Source of the DNA: Haliscomenobacter sp033763495 | GTDB lineage: Bacteria; Bacteroidota; Bacteroidia; Chitinophagales; Saprospiraceae | Direction of reading: 5' to 3' | DNA length: 64,000 bases | Assembly (NCBI RefSeq): GCF_033763495.1 | Contig: NZ_JANRKL010000019.1 | Coordinates: 18,941-82,940 of the forward strand | Part shown: positions 52,394 through 61,968 of the stretch, in pieces | How the letters are laid out: the number at the start of each line of letters is the position of its first letter | Position numbering within the stretch: the stretch's first letter is position 1 | Made by a program: the position numbers and the translations under genes | The notes under the pieces: model-generated | Seen by the model: the letters and a program-made list of their open reading frames with translations, nothing else | Database searches by the model: none | What the model was told of the DNA's origin: nothing

Positions 52394-53488
52394 ATGGAAA
52401 AAACACATCGCTTAAATAGAATTCAGGTTTACGGGTTTAAATCCATTCAGGAACTAGACCTTGAAATCCGCAATTTGAATGTGCTGATCGGGGCCAATGG
52501 TGCAGGTAAATCCAACTTCATTGGGCTATTCCAGTTCATTCGTGAATTGGTTGAGGAACGGATGCAGCTTTTTGTGGCACGTAAAGGCGGAGCTGAAAAG
52601 ATACTGTACTATGGCTCAAAGGTGACGAAGGAATTAATCGTCAATATAGACATTGCTCCTAACTATTATGAACTCAAATTAGTGCCAGGACAGGGTGACC
52701 GTTTGTTATTTGCTTATGAGTACTGCGTTTTTGATACCATTCCTCCAAAACGCTACTCTGAGAACATCAACAATACCCTAACTGAATCTGATTTAGGAGC
52801 ATATAGCCGGCAGAAATCTCATGGCGTTGGCAAATATGTTTACAAAGCACTTAAAGAATGGCGCGTATACCATTTTCACGACACGAGCGATTCAGCTGGG
52901 GTGAAAAAAATGGGTAAACTTGGTGATGTGGCTTATTTACGAGAAGACGCATCCAATTTAGCGGCATTCCTGCTGCACATGCAAAACACGCACCCCAAAC
53001 ATTACGAACGCATTGTCAAGACGATTCAGCTGGTCATTCCTTTTTTTCGTGACTTCAAGTTGGAGCCGGTCTACAACAGCCCCTTTAATATCCTGCTGGA
53101 ATGGACAGACAAGCATTCTGATCAGGTTTTTAATGCCGATGATTTGTCAGATGGTTCCTTGCGCTTCATCTGTCTGGCTACCCTTTTGCTCCAACCCAAT
53201 TTACCCAATTTAATCTTATTGGATGAGCCAGAGTTGGGCTTACACCCCATGGCCATTCAAATTCTGGCCGGCTTATTGAGAAAGGCTTCACACGCCACTC
53301 AGTTGATTGTGTCCACCCAATCCCCCAATCTGGTTTCAGAGTTTGCTCCAGAAGACATCATTGTAGTGGAGCACCGGGAAGGGGCATCTACTTTTCAGCG
53401 CGTCAACGAAGAAAGTCTGCATTCCTGGTTGGAAGAATATTCTCTGGGTGAACTGTGGCAGAAAAACGTAATAGGAGGTCGCCCATGA
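52394..53488 (+). CDS. OLD/AAA-type ATPase, paired with Toprim protein
   Basis: 364 residues from ATG 52394. An earlier start would overlap the PHP-SMC gene out of frame. It is an ABC/RecF-like ATPase: FKSIQELDLE strand, Walker A GANGAGKSN (33-41), Q-loop region, and Walker B ILLDEPELGLHP (about 273-284) with the downstream LIVSTQSPNLV switch. Such ATPases form two-gene units with Toprim proteins in OLD-, Gabija- and PARIS-like antiphage systems. The last codon overlaps the Toprim start (ATGA, 53485-53488), preceded by AGGAGG. Confidence 0.85.
   Translation: MEKTHRLNRIQVYGFKSIQELDLEIRNLNVLIGANGAGKSNFIGLFQFIRELVEERMQLFVARKGGAEKILYYGSKVTKELIVNIDIAPNYYELKLVPGQGDRLLFAYEYCVFDTIPPKRYSENINNTLTESDLGAYSRQKSHGVGKYVYKALKEWRVYHFHDTSDSAGVKKMGKLGDVAYLREDASNLAAFLLHMQNTHPKHYERIVKTIQLVIPFFRDFKLEPVYNSPFNILLEWTDKHSDQVFNADDLSDGSLRFICLATLLLQPNLPNLILLDEPELGLHPMAIQILAGLLRKASHATQLIVSTQSPNLVSEFAPEDIIVVEHREGASTFQRVNEESLHSWLEEYSLGELWQKNVIGGRP
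53472..53479 (+). promoter_or_regulatory. Strong Shine-Dalgarno-like TAGGAGGT before the Toprim gene
   Basis: TAGGAGGT ends five bases before the ATG at 53485. Good SD matches are rare in Bacteroidota, so this may decide the start and balance translation of the pair. It also encodes Ile-Gly-Gly of the upstream ATPase, so chance is possible. Confidence 0.45.
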
Positions 53489-54147
53489 TACGAGTCAATG
53501 TCCTTTGTGAAGGCCCTACTGAAGAACAATTTGTCAACAAGGTTTTATACCCTCACTTTATTGATCAGGGAATCATCCTTACGGCTCGAAGCCTGGATGG
53601 GGGATTTTCCTATGGGCGATTAAAGCACCAAATCATCCAGTGGCTCAACAATGACCAGGGTGCTTACGTCACTACTTTGGTTGATTTGTACGGTATGAAC
53701 AGCAAATACCCAGGATACGCAAGTAGTCAAAACCTGGACGCACAAAATAAGGTTAACACCATCGAAGCCGAAGTGAAAGCTGACATTTTGGGCTCAGACA
53801 ACTTGCACAATCGGAAATTTATTCCCAACGTCCAACTGCACGAGTTTGAAGCTTTACTTTTTTCAGATCCTGAAAAAATGGAAGAATGGTTATCTCTAAA
53901 CCATACCATTTCAACAGATACATTCAAAACAATCCGGGATGCTTTTGACTCCCCCGAACACATCAATGATAGCCCCCATACCGCACCATCAAAACGGATA
54001 TTGGCCATCGTTCCAGCCTATGACAAAATAATAGAAGGTATAATCATTGCCCAGGAAATAGGCCTATCCAATATCCGGGCTGCTTGCCCCCATTTTGACG
54101 CCTTTTGCACCACCCTTGAAAACCTCGCACCCAGTTCCAATCCCTGA
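53485..54147 (+). CDS. DUF4276-family Toprim-like nuclease
   Basis: 220 residues from ATG 53485. The N-terminal strand-Glu motif NVLCEGPTEEQF (Glu9) and the hydrophobic strand-Asp in TTLVDLYGM (Asp67) are the Toprim acidic motifs, and LHEFEALLFSD and FPDAF-like segments are typical of DUF4276. With the adjacent ATPase it forms a split OLD-like nuclease unit comparable in logic to PARIS (AriA/AriB), although that system uses DUF4435. It most likely acts as the toxic nuclease, held in check by the ATPase (inference). It is five bases upstream of the Res gene. Confidence 0.82.
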   Translation: MIRVNVLCEGPTEEQFVNKVLYPHFIDQGIILTARSLDGGFSYGRLKHQIIQWLNNDQGAYVTTLVDLYGMNSKYPGYASSQNLDAQNKVNTIEAEVKADILGSDNLHNRKFIPNVQLHEFEALLFSDPEKMEEWLSLNHTISTDTFKTIRDAFDSPEHINDSPHTAPSKRILAIVPAYDKIIEGIIIAQEIGLSNIRAACPHFDAFCTTLENLAPSSNP

Positions 54148-54152
54148 TACCC

Positions 54153-57100
54153 ATGGCAAAACTAAAGGACATACTCTGGCTTCATCGCTTTATTCTGTCT
54201 CTTTTTGGAGGCGAAGTTAAAGACTTCAAAGCTTTTGCTAGTGATTTAAAAGACAGCCGCCTGGAGGGCTACAACGGGCAAAATCGCTCACTCATTTACG
54301 AGCAGTTAGTAGGTCGCTTGTATGCCAGTGACCAAATTACCGTGGACCAGTTGCGCACCTACGATGAGAACATCTACCGCCATACCCAAACCATCAGCAC
54401 CCTGCGCAGCGAACCCATCCAATGGAAGTATTTTCAATACTTGTCGCTGCTCTTTACCGAAATTTACCTCGATCGGTATTTCCGGGATGCACCGGGCCTT
54501 TTGACCGACTTGAATGCCAGTAAGTCCAGGTTTTTTGATGCCATCGAAGACAAGCAGCTTGAAACAGACTTATTTGGAGCGGCGCTGGTGGCCCACACCA
54601 AACGCAAAACCAAAAAAGGCGCAGCATCCAAAACGGATTTCGAACTGGACGATTTTCGTTTTGATGCAGAAAAGAACGACCTCAACAAGCTGGCCTTCTG
54701 GAATGCCACAGGTTCTGGCAAGACATTGCTCATGCACGTCAACATCCTCCAATATCAGCACTACCTAAAACTCAGCGGCAAGGAAAAAGACCTCAACCGA
54801 ATCATTGTGCTCACCCCCAACGAGGGCTTATCACGCCAACATTTGGCAGAGTTCAGGGCCTCGGGTATGGACGCAGAAATGTTTTCAAAAACAACTTCCA
54901 GCAACGCGTTTCGGTTCAAACTCATTGAAATCATCGACATCCATAAATTGGGTGAAAAGTCAGGGGAGAAGACCATTGCCATTGATGCTTTCGAGGGCAA
55001 TAATCTGGTACTGGTTGATGAGGGCCACCGTGGCAGCAGTGGGGATACCTGGCTCAAATACCGCAGTTCCCTTTCGCAGAATGGATTTTCATTTGAATAC
55101 TCAGCAACCTTTGGCCAGGCGGTAAATGCCCAAACTGGCGAAGCGCAAAAACGGCTGCTGAACGAATACGGAAAGAGCGTCTTGTTTGATTACAGCTACA
55201 AGTATTTTTATGAGGATGGCTATGGCAAAGACTATCAAATCCTCAACTTGAACGATGATCGGGACGAACACCGCCAATTGTACCTCACTGCCTGCATGTT
55301 GCAGTTTTATGAGCAGTGCCGCTACTTTGAAGACTACCAAAAAGATGTGCGAGTATTCAACATTGAACGCCCTCTGGCGGTATTCGTTGGCGGAACGGTC
55401 AACGCGGTACGTACGGAAAACAAGCAAAAAGTATCAGATGTCGTTTATGTCCTGCAGTTTTTGAATCGATTTGTAAAAAACGAACGGGGTGAAACCACCG
55501 CTTTCATCCAACGGGTGCTGAATAGCAATGATGCCCTGGTGGACAAAGCCGGAGCTTCCATCCTGAACAATAAGCTGCAATTTCTAAAAAGCCTGGACGA
55601 GGATATCCCCAAGCTTTTTGACGATTTGCTGCGGAGGGTATTCCACACTCCGGCCTCGGCAACCCTCATCCTGGACAACCTCAAAGGTCAGGACGGCGAA
55701 ATTGGCCTCCGGATTGGCAGCAACGACTACTTTGGCGTCATCAACGTTGGGGATGATGCCGAGTTGCTCAAACTTTGTGAAGCCAACGGCTTACAAACGG
55801 GTGTACGGGAATTTGGAGACTCTTTGTTCCAAAAAATCAACAACGAATCCTCAAAAGTCAATGTCCTGATCGGCTCTAAGAAATTTAGTGAAGGCTGGTC
55901 AAGCTGGCGTGTTTCTACCATGGGGCTTTTGAAAATAGGCCGGAGCGAGGGTTCCGAGATCATCCAGTTGTTTGGCCGTGGGGTGCGTTTGAAGGGCTAT
56001 CAAATGACCTTGAAGCGCAGCACTGCCTTGAAAAAAGAAGATGGAGTGCCGCGGGAGCTCTTAAAAAGAGTGCCACAGCTCCACCTGCTCGAAACGCTCA
56101 ATGTTTTTGGGATTGAGGCGGATTACATGCGTCAATTCAAAGAATACCTGGAAAACGAAGGGGTTCCCTTGAATGACGGCAATGAGCAATGGGAAACCTT
56201 CAGTTTACCCGTTTTACCTTCCTTCGACTGGAGTGGAGAACGCCAGCTGAAATACCTGAAAGTGCGTGAAGGGGTAAATTTCAAAAAGGAAAAAACCGTC
56301 ACTTTAGCAAACAGCCCAAATTTTCCCTACAAAGTTACCCTCGACTGGTATCCTCGGGTAGAGCGCATTGGCGAACGTAAAAAGCCAACTTTTGACCTTG
56401 ATCATACTACTCCACGTGTACTCCGCGCAGAGCATTTGGCCTTTCTGGATTGGGATGAAATTTGGTTGGACCTTCAGCAATTCAAAAGTGAACGCGGTTG
56501 GCACAACTTCAAAATTTCCAAAACTGCCCTGGAGGCCGCAATGCAGGAGGCCGCAGACCAGGGCAAACGGAATATGGACACCTGGTACCGGCTGCTGATT
56601 TCAGAGGACGAACTGGAGCTGAGAGACTTCAAAAAAGTATCGGTTTGGCAAGAGATCGCGATCCGCTTGCTTCAGGGCTACTGCGAAAAGTCTTACCTCT
56701 TTGAACGGAGCGACTATTTGAAAGACAAAATGGAAACGGCGGCTCTTAAGCCAGACCACGATAATTTTTTCGACAGCTACGAGCTGAGGGTGCAACACGA
56801 GCAGCTGGATTTAATCACCAACATCAAAAAACTACAGCAAGCGCTCACGGACAAGAGCTATGCCCAGCATTTCAAATTGGGCACAAACTTCGAAGCACTA
56901 TACTTCGAAAAACACCTCTATCAGCCCCTACTCTACCTGGACGCTAAAGCCTACCGCGACATCATCCAGATTCAACCCGTCGCTTTGAATGAAGGGGAGA
57001 AACGTTTTGTCGATGACCTGAAACATTTTTATACTGCCAATTCAGCTTATTTCGCCGACAAAGAGTTGTACTTGCTGCGCAACAAAAGCAAATCCGGGGT

Positions 57101-57449
57101 CACGTTTTTTGACTCTAGCGGCGGGTTTAGCCCCGACTTTATCCTTTGGCTTTTTGTCCGGGATCAGCAACACATCTGTTTCATCGACCCCAAAGGGTTC
57201 TTCAACATCGGCAGCCTGGACCATGAGAAAGTACGCTTGCATGAAAAACTAAAAGCAGAGATTGAGCCAAAGCTGGCCGATCGTAGTGTATCCCTGCATT
57301 CCTTCCTGGTTTCCGTCACGAAATTTGCCGACATCAAGTGGAAAGGATACCTGGAGTTGAGCGATTTTAATGAGCAGCATGTGTTTTTTCAGAAGGATCA
57401 GCAGGAGGTGTATATTCGGATGATTTTAGATAAATTGTTGGAATCTTAA
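54153..57449 (+). CDS. Type III-like restriction subunit (Res), helicase with C-terminal nuclease
   Basis: A 1098-residue DEAD/DEAH-like protein: motif I NATGSGKT (184-191), a DEGH box (about 289-292), 'FGQAVNAQ' motif III region, and the second RecA domain with FSEGWSSWRVSTMGLLKIGR and RGVRLKG (motifs V/VI). The C-terminal part ends in a PD-(D/E)XK nuclease: PDFILWL (about 994) and CFIDPKGF (about 1009). It should cleave DNA when paired with the Mod protein. It is last in the operon, after the nested PHP-SMC/AAA/Toprim block, and ends convergently with the next gene. Confidence 0.9.
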   Translation: MAKLKDILWLHRFILSLFGGEVKDFKAFASDLKDSRLEGYNGQNRSLIYEQLVGRLYASDQITVDQLRTYDENIYRHTQTISTLRSEPIQWKYFQYLSLLFTEIYLDRYFRDAPGLLTDLNASKSRFFDAIEDKQLETDLFGAALVAHTKRKTKKGAASKTDFELDDFRFDAEKNDLNKLAFWNATGSGKTLLMHVNILQYQHYLKLSGKEKDLNRIIVLTPNEGLSRQHLAEFRASGMDAEMFSKTTSSNAFRFKLIEIIDIHKLGEKSGEKTIAIDAFEGNNLVLVDEGHRGSSGDTWLKYRSSLSQNGFSFEYSATFGQAVNAQTGEAQKRLLNEYGKSVLFDYSYKYFYEDGYGKDYQILNLNDDRDEHRQLYLTACMLQFYEQCRYFEDYQKDVRVFNIERPLAVFVGGTVNAVRTENKQKVSDVVYVLQFLNRFVKNERGETTAFIQRVLNSNDALVDKAGASILNNKLQFLKSLDEDIPKLFDDLLRRVFHTPASATLILDNLKGQDGEIGLRIGSNDYFGVINVGDDAELLKLCEANGLQTGVREFGDSLFQKINNESSKVNVLIGSKKFSEGWSSWRVSTMGLLKIGRSEGSEIIQLFGRGVRLKGYQMTLKRSTALKKEDGVPRELLKRVPQLHLLETLNVFGIEADYMRQFKEYLENEGVPLNDGNEQWETFSLPVLPSFDWSGERQLKYLKVREGVNFKKEKTVTLANSPNFPYKVTLDWYPRVERIGERKKPTFDLDHTTPRVLRAEHLAFLDWDEIWLDLQQFKSERGWHNFKISKTALEAAMQEAADQGKRNMDTWYRLLISEDELELRDFKKVSVWQEIAIRLLQGYCEKSYLFERSDYLKDKMETAALKPDHDNFFDSYELRVQHEQLDLITNIKKLQQALTDKSYAQHFKLGTNFEALYFEKHLYQPLLYLDAKAYRDIIQIQPVALNEGEKRFVDDLKHFYTANSAYFADKELYLLRNKSKSGVTFFDSSGGFSPDFILWLFVRDQQHICFIDPKGFFNIGSLDHEKVRLHEKLKAEIEPKLADRSVSLHSFLVSVTKFADIKWKGYLELSDFNEQHVFFQKDQQEVYIRMILDKLLES

Positions 57450-57457
57450 TTTGAAGT

Positions 57458-57496
57458 AGCCATGACTTGATACCTGCTTTACGTCAAGTCATGGCT
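57458..57496. terminator. Hairpin ending the defence operon
   Basis: AGCCATGACTTGA (57458-57470) pairs perfectly with 57484-57496 (13 bp). It lies between convergent genes 57449 and 57545. There is no long T run, so the ends may be processed or Rho-dependent. Confidence 0.6.
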
Positions 57497-57544
57497 TCCA
57501 TCTAGGCGTTCAGCACCATCGGTACCCCATACATTTCTATGGGA

Positions 57545-58708
57545 TCACTTTAGCTGTTGGTACCAGGCCTCATGTTGTTTTACACATTCTGCAGCAATCT
57601 CTTGCTGCCACCTATACGTAAAAATATTCCTTTTAGGATCATAGCCCCCACCGATGGGGAAATACATGCGGTGATCGTCTCTCCGTAATAGCGCGAACCT
57701 TCCACGACTAGGGTATATTTCTTTCGGTTTCATTGAAGCCCATTGGAAGTTTGCATAAACCTGGACTGGCACATTAGTCCTTTGCCCTTTTGTGACTATT
57801 TCTTCAAGGTAGATCATGCTGATCATAAAATGCTCGTGAATGCGTAAAAATGGCAACGCTTCTCGATTAAAATGCTCTTGTAAAGCAGTAAATTTGTCTT
57901 CTGTAGAAGGATTATAGTACTTCCATGTTTCCTCCTCAAAGTCTTGGTCTTTTATTTTAATGTGTCTGGCTAACAAAGGCAGCGAACCAGGAGCCGAGGG
58001 GTAGATAATGTAAAAAGAATCGCCATCAGCAACCCGCTCTATGGCAAAAATTTCATTGGGCATCCAGTAGTTTTTGTCTGGCCTGATGATTTCAGGAACC
58101 CCGAACAATTGTTTTAGGTAATTACTACGTTGCTCAGAAAACATACCGATTCGAATCTCCAATTCATATTTTCTAAGCCATGCCGTTTGTGCTGGCGAGT
58201 TTCGTTGCCACTTACCGCCCCCCGTGTCAACATATTGCGCTTCAAATCGGCGGACATTCTCCTTTAATTGGCTCTCAGCAGTATCACCATCTTCAGTCCG
58301 TTTATAAATCTGACCTAGTTTTTCATTCCGAATGGCATCATCTTCCTCCAGAATAATGCGATAAACTTCCCGATCAAATGCGGTCATCATCACGATTCCA
58401 TACGGAAGTACTTCCCGCTTTAACTCAACTTTGAGTTCGCGAATCATCCTCAACGAGAAAGACTCCTTGTTTTGAGGGTTATTGTCGTCAAAAGCCAGGT
58501 CTAGCAGAATCATCCCGCCTTGTTGAAGATACTCAGGATTACTCATCACTGCTTTGCACTCTTCAAAAGTGTGTGCTTGAATTACCCTGATTTGGTAAAT
58601 ACGACCATTTAATTCAATCGTTCTACCGTAAATCTCTGTAATCAAAAAGTCAAACTCTTCTGCAGTCTCAGGTTTATCATCAAAGATGAAAAAATAAAAA
58701 ATATTCAT
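57545..58708 (-). CDS. Divergent response regulator with LytTR-like C-terminus
   Basis: A 387-residue protein. The N-terminal REC domain has the acidic pair Asp10-Asp11 (IFDDKPE), candidate phospho-acceptor Asp70 (MILLDLAFDD) and Thr in VMMTAFDRE. The ~130-residue insert between domains is unusual. The end (FLRIHEHFMISMIYLEEI) resembles the LytTR motif FVRIHRSYLVNL…I, so the protein probably binds DNA. It starts inside an ATGA overlap (58705-58708) with the sensor kinase. It is the output of the membrane sensor upstream. Confidence 0.7.
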   Translation of the reverse strand: MNIFYFFIFDDKPETAEEFDFLITEIYGRTIELNGRIYQIRVIQAHTFEECKAVMSNPEYLQQGGMILLDLAFDDNNPQNKESFSLRMIRELKVELKREVLPYGIVMMTAFDREVYRIILEEDDAIRNEKLGQIYKRTEDGDTAESQLKENVRRFEAQYVDTGGGKWQRNSPAQTAWLRKYELEIRIGMFSEQRSNYLKQLFGVPEIIRPDKNYWMPNEIFAIERVADGDSFYIIYPSAPGSLPLLARHIKIKDQDFEEETWKYYNPSTEDKFTALQEHFNREALPFLRIHEHFMISMIYLEEIVTKGQRTNVPVQVYANFQWASMKPKEIYPSRGRFALLRRDDHRMYFPIGGGYDPKRNIFTYRWQQEIAAECVKQHEAWYQQLK

Positions 58709-61700
58709 GCTTCAAGGTTTTGAATATGGATAGGAATACGAATTTCGACACAAACATTACTTCCTGTTTCCTTCCGGCTCAGTGAACCACCTCGCCTTTC
58801 AAGTTCTTTCTCTATGATCGATAGGGAACGTTCCCGGGTCGATGTACTAGCGGAGGGCAATTGTTTATCCGGGGATGTATCGCTCCAGCTTCCATTGTTG
58901 GTCACGGAAATATTGGCCCACTGTTCTCCGGCTATGACTTCCTGTTTGTATACCACTTCGATTTCACACGGCTTTTTGCCATACTTGCGCGCATTTTCCA
59001 CCAGCGGCTGAACCAGCATCCGTGGAATCATGGCTTTTTTAAACTCCTCCTGCTGGGCATCTATCTTGATTGACCCGCTTGAATATGCCTGGTCTGGCAA
59101 CTCTACCTTCAAATCGTATTTGGGATTAAGTTGGTAAAGTTTGATCAAGCCTTTAATAAATTCAGCATCATCAAAAATGCTATGTTCAACACCAGTTTTA
59201 ACCAGTTTACTGTAATACCCTTCAATATCCCTTCTTATCTGAGCTGATTCCGTTTTATCCTTCCAAATTCCCTTAAAGAAATTGGCATAGTTTAACAGCA
59301 GTTGTTTCTGCTTTGGTAAATCTTGTAAACTACCTTCAACTGCTTTTTCGATGTGCTCAGGCACATATTTTGCTCTACCTGCTCCATCTTTCATATCTGT
59401 TTCAATTGTGGTGATGATTTGTTCAACTCCTTCTACTGGTATAGATGAAAGAATAGATCTCAAAAGTGGCTGGCGTCTGATTTCCTCACTTACCGTTTCT
59501 TGTTTGATGATCTCGGAGAGATTGTTTCTAAGAAAATGTTCACCCAATGCCTTATTGGCTAAGGTTGAGATTGCTTCTAATTCTAATCTCGCTATGTCCT
59601 TTTTTTTAATTTCTGCTTTTTTTTGTCTATTCTTCCGGTACAGTAAAGCAACAATAATTACAATGACTAGAAGAAAAAATGCTCCTAACCATACCCATCC
59701 AACATACTGTACTAATACCTTTTTTTTCATACGGTAAGCCAGTGGTGAAAAATATAGTTCATCACTAGAAAATAAGGGATTCCTTGGCGTTATTAATTTG
59801 GCCTGGCCAACTTGAATGGCAACAGTACTACCTCCAGATTTATTTTCAATTAAAATAGGTTGATCCCCTCCGTAAATCAAATCTAGATTAAAAGGGAAAA
59901 CATTACTAATTCCATTAAAATTATTCTTTTTGATCTTGCTTCCAGACTCAAGTATGCGTATAAACTTGTCATCTTGCTTCTCCAATAGCACCATTTTTAT
60001 TGGGCGAAAAGCATCATACTCTATTGTGTTTACCACTACACCTCCATGCCGAAACCCAAATAGCAACATACTATCATTCAATTTTAAGAAAGATCCAGTA
60101 TTGGCGTCCACGTTGTCTGGAAGCCCTAGAATCGGAGGGGTAAATCGGGCAAAATAATCCTGACCTTTGACTTTGCAATACAGGCCATAATTGGATGAAA
60201 TCCAAAGATTTCCATTTCTATCTAGAAACCCCCCGTAAATGATGTTGGCTTTGGCATTGTCAAAACCAACCAAACCATTAGATTCATCGTATTTTTTTTC
60301 AATAACTATACTATCGTTTTCAATTCTTGCTCGTTGCAAAAATTCTCGGTTGAAAAGGTAAACATGATCTCGATCAATTGGTGCTAGGTGCAGCACATCA
60401 AGTTCTTGAAAATCTTGGTCTTTTGCTTTGAAATGATACCATTTTATTGTACCCTGCTTAGTGATTTTACCTATTTTTCCTTTACTACACAACCAACCCG
60501 TATCAGTAATGTTTTTGATCTCACTGAGGTCTATTGGATCTTTGGGTTTTACTTTTTGCTTAAGAGCCAGATCTAACCTGAATAAACCAGCATCTGTGCC
60601 TATATACAAGGAATCATGGAGCACGTAGAATGAGCTTATTACTGTCGCTTCAGGGAAAGTCATCGGGCCAGTAATTTCTACACCTTTATTGTTGTAAAAA
60701 TATACTCGCGCTGTATCGGTGCCTGTGCCTACAATGACCTGGTCATTGTAAGTAAAAATGCTGCGGATTTGTAACCAAGGTTTGCCGAGGTTAATCAGTC
60801 TTGGAGTCTCAATTATTTTGCCTGAAGCATCATATGTCGCCCGAAACACTTGCCCCCGATCATTCCCAAAGTAATACCTGTTATGGTTTTGCGGATCTGG
60901 CGCAAAACTGCGAATAGCGTAATCATGAAGTTCCTTAGCGTCTTCATAGGTCAAGTGGAATGGAATAAAGGTCTTTGATCGTTGTGGAGAATAAATGTGA
61001 ACTCCCCCTGCCCGGGTACCGATCAGCAAGTTATCGTTGCTGATTTCCAACGAAAGGATGATTTTGAGCGGGATGTTATCAATGGTTCTAAGGTCTATTG
61101 TATCGTACTGGTTTTTTTCCTCGTTAATCTTGAACAGTCCATCAAAAGTAGCGATGTAGAGCGCTTTCTCAGCTTCTAATGTCTTTACACTGCTGATCTT
61201 TTGTTTAGTGGGCAAAGCCTGCTTAAGGATCTCTTTACCTTTTTCTCGTAAAAATAAGGAGTCCTGAGTTACAACGGCCAATTGTTCTCCAGCATTAAAG
61301 ATATTTACCAATTTTGGGTAACGGCGCTTTTTAGCAAATGCGAATTTTTTCTCTTTTACATCCCAGTAAAAGATGGAATCATGACTGGCGACGTAAATAT
61401 TTCCTGCCACTTTTACCAGGTCTTTATACGATTTTTTAGACAATTGAATTTTTCCTGGTATCAGCATCAGTTTGTCTTGGGATAAGACCAACACCGTATC
61501 CTTTTTCCAGGGTACAATCCCGGTAATCTTTGTATTCTGTAAATGAGGTTTATAAGGTTTTTCTCCCAAATCGCTGAGCTTAAAACTACCTAAGCCCGTT
61601 TTGTCACCTACCCAGATTGTATTCCCAATGGGGCAGATTACGACTTTGTCATTGGGCCCATTCTGCCTTTCACCTGTAATCAGTTGGTGCGGAAGTAAGG

Positions 61701-61905
61701 CTAATCTTTCGTTTTGAGCATGAATCGAAATATGCCCCTGTCCTGCTACATAGACCAGCCCAATCCTGGGGTCCACTGCTATGGCATTTGTATTGCCTTC
61801 AGGGATCTTGTCTTTAATCCGTACAATGTTGCTGAGTTTAATAGGTGCTTGAGCTTGGGCCAATACAAATAAGCCCAGGCAAAGGAAAGAAACGAGGAAC
61901 TTCAT
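58705..61905 (-). CDS. Two-component propeller sensor with variant LytS-type kinase domain
   Basis: A 1066-residue sensor. A signal peptide (to AQAQ) is followed by a periplasmic ~700-residue propeller region of two-component-regulator-propeller type (FGNDRGQVF, 'VWVGDKTGLGSF', 'NGNLWISSNYGLYCKV'). One membrane helix lies at about 732-755 (VWLGAFFLLVIVIIVALLY) and a cytosolic helical domain follows. The His box reads ALGEHFLRNNLSEI instead of QxNPHFLFNxL, the His being retained. The HATPase domain has PLVENARKYGKK (about 968). G-boxes are weak, so kinase activity is uncertain. The carbohydrate-type propeller sensor is typical of Bacteroidota (ligand unknown). The downstream regulator is co-translated. 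Confidence 0.82.
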   Translation of the reverse strand: MKFLVSFLCLGLFVLAQAQAPIKLSNIVRIKDKIPEGNTNAIAVDPRIGLVYVAGQGHISIHAQNERLALLPHQLITGERQNGPNDKVVICPIGNTIWVGDKTGLGSFKLSDLGEKPYKPHLQNTKITGIVPWKKDTVLVLSQDKLMLIPGKIQLSKKSYKDLVKVAGNIYVASHDSIFYWDVKEKKFAFAKKRRYPKLVNIFNAGEQLAVVTQDSLFLREKGKEILKQALPTKQKISSVKTLEAEKALYIATFDGLFKINEEKNQYDTIDLRTIDNIPLKIILSLEISNDNLLIGTRAGGVHIYSPQRSKTFIPFHLTYEDAKELHDYAIRSFAPDPQNHNRYYFGNDRGQVFRATYDASGKIIETPRLINLGKPWLQIRSIFTYNDQVIVGTGTDTARVYFYNNKGVEITGPMTFPEATVISSFYVLHDSLYIGTDAGLFRLDLALKQKVKPKDPIDLSEIKNITDTGWLCSKGKIGKITKQGTIKWYHFKAKDQDFQELDVLHLAPIDRDHVYLFNREFLQRARIENDSIVIEKKYDESNGLVGFDNAKANIIYGGFLDRNGNLWISSNYGLYCKVKGQDYFARFTPPILGLPDNVDANTGSFLKLNDSMLLFGFRHGGVVVNTIEYDAFRPIKMVLLEKQDDKFIRILESGSKIKKNNFNGISNVFPFNLDLIYGGDQPILIENKSGGSTVAIQVGQAKLITPRNPLFSSDELYFSPLAYRMKKKVLVQYVGWVWLGAFFLLVIVIIVALLYRKNRQKKAEIKKKDIARLELEAISTLANKALGEHFLRNNLSEIIKQETVSEEIRRQPLLRSILSSIPVEGVEQIITTIETDMKDGAGRAKYVPEHIEKAVEGSLQDLPKQKQLLLNYANFFKGIWKDKTESAQIRRDIEGYYSKLVKTGVEHSIFDDAEFIKGLIKLYQLNPKYDLKVELPDQAYSSGSIKIDAQQEEFKKAMIPRMLVQPLVENARKYGKKPCEIEVVYKQEVIAGEQWANISVTNNGSWSDTSPDKQLPSASTSTRERSLSIIEKELERRGGSLSRKETGSNVCVEIRIPIHIQNLEA

Positions 61906-61927
61906 ATAGATACATTTTATTTATGAT

Positions 61928-61965
61928 CAAATATACCTCATAAAAGGTATGCTTTAGTATGCTTT
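61928..61965 (-). promoter_or_regulatory. -7 box TATATTTG with 10-bp-spaced direct repeats
   Basis: On the minus strand TATATTTG (61935-61928) matches TAnnTTTG exactly and lies 22 bases before the sensor ATG. On the plus strand GTATGCTTT occurs at 61947-61955 and 61957-61965, one DNA turn apart, upstream of the box. Direct repeats at this spacing are the style of site bound by LytTR regulators, so autoregulation is possible. Confidence 0.45.
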
Positions 61966-61968
61966 TTG

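Noticed and set aside
42348..57449. Identification of the operon as DISARM or BREX
   Set aside because: An SNF2 helicase and a methylase are present, but no DrmA/B/C, PglZ, BrxL or PglW-like protein was seen; Mod plus Res fits a type III-like RM better.
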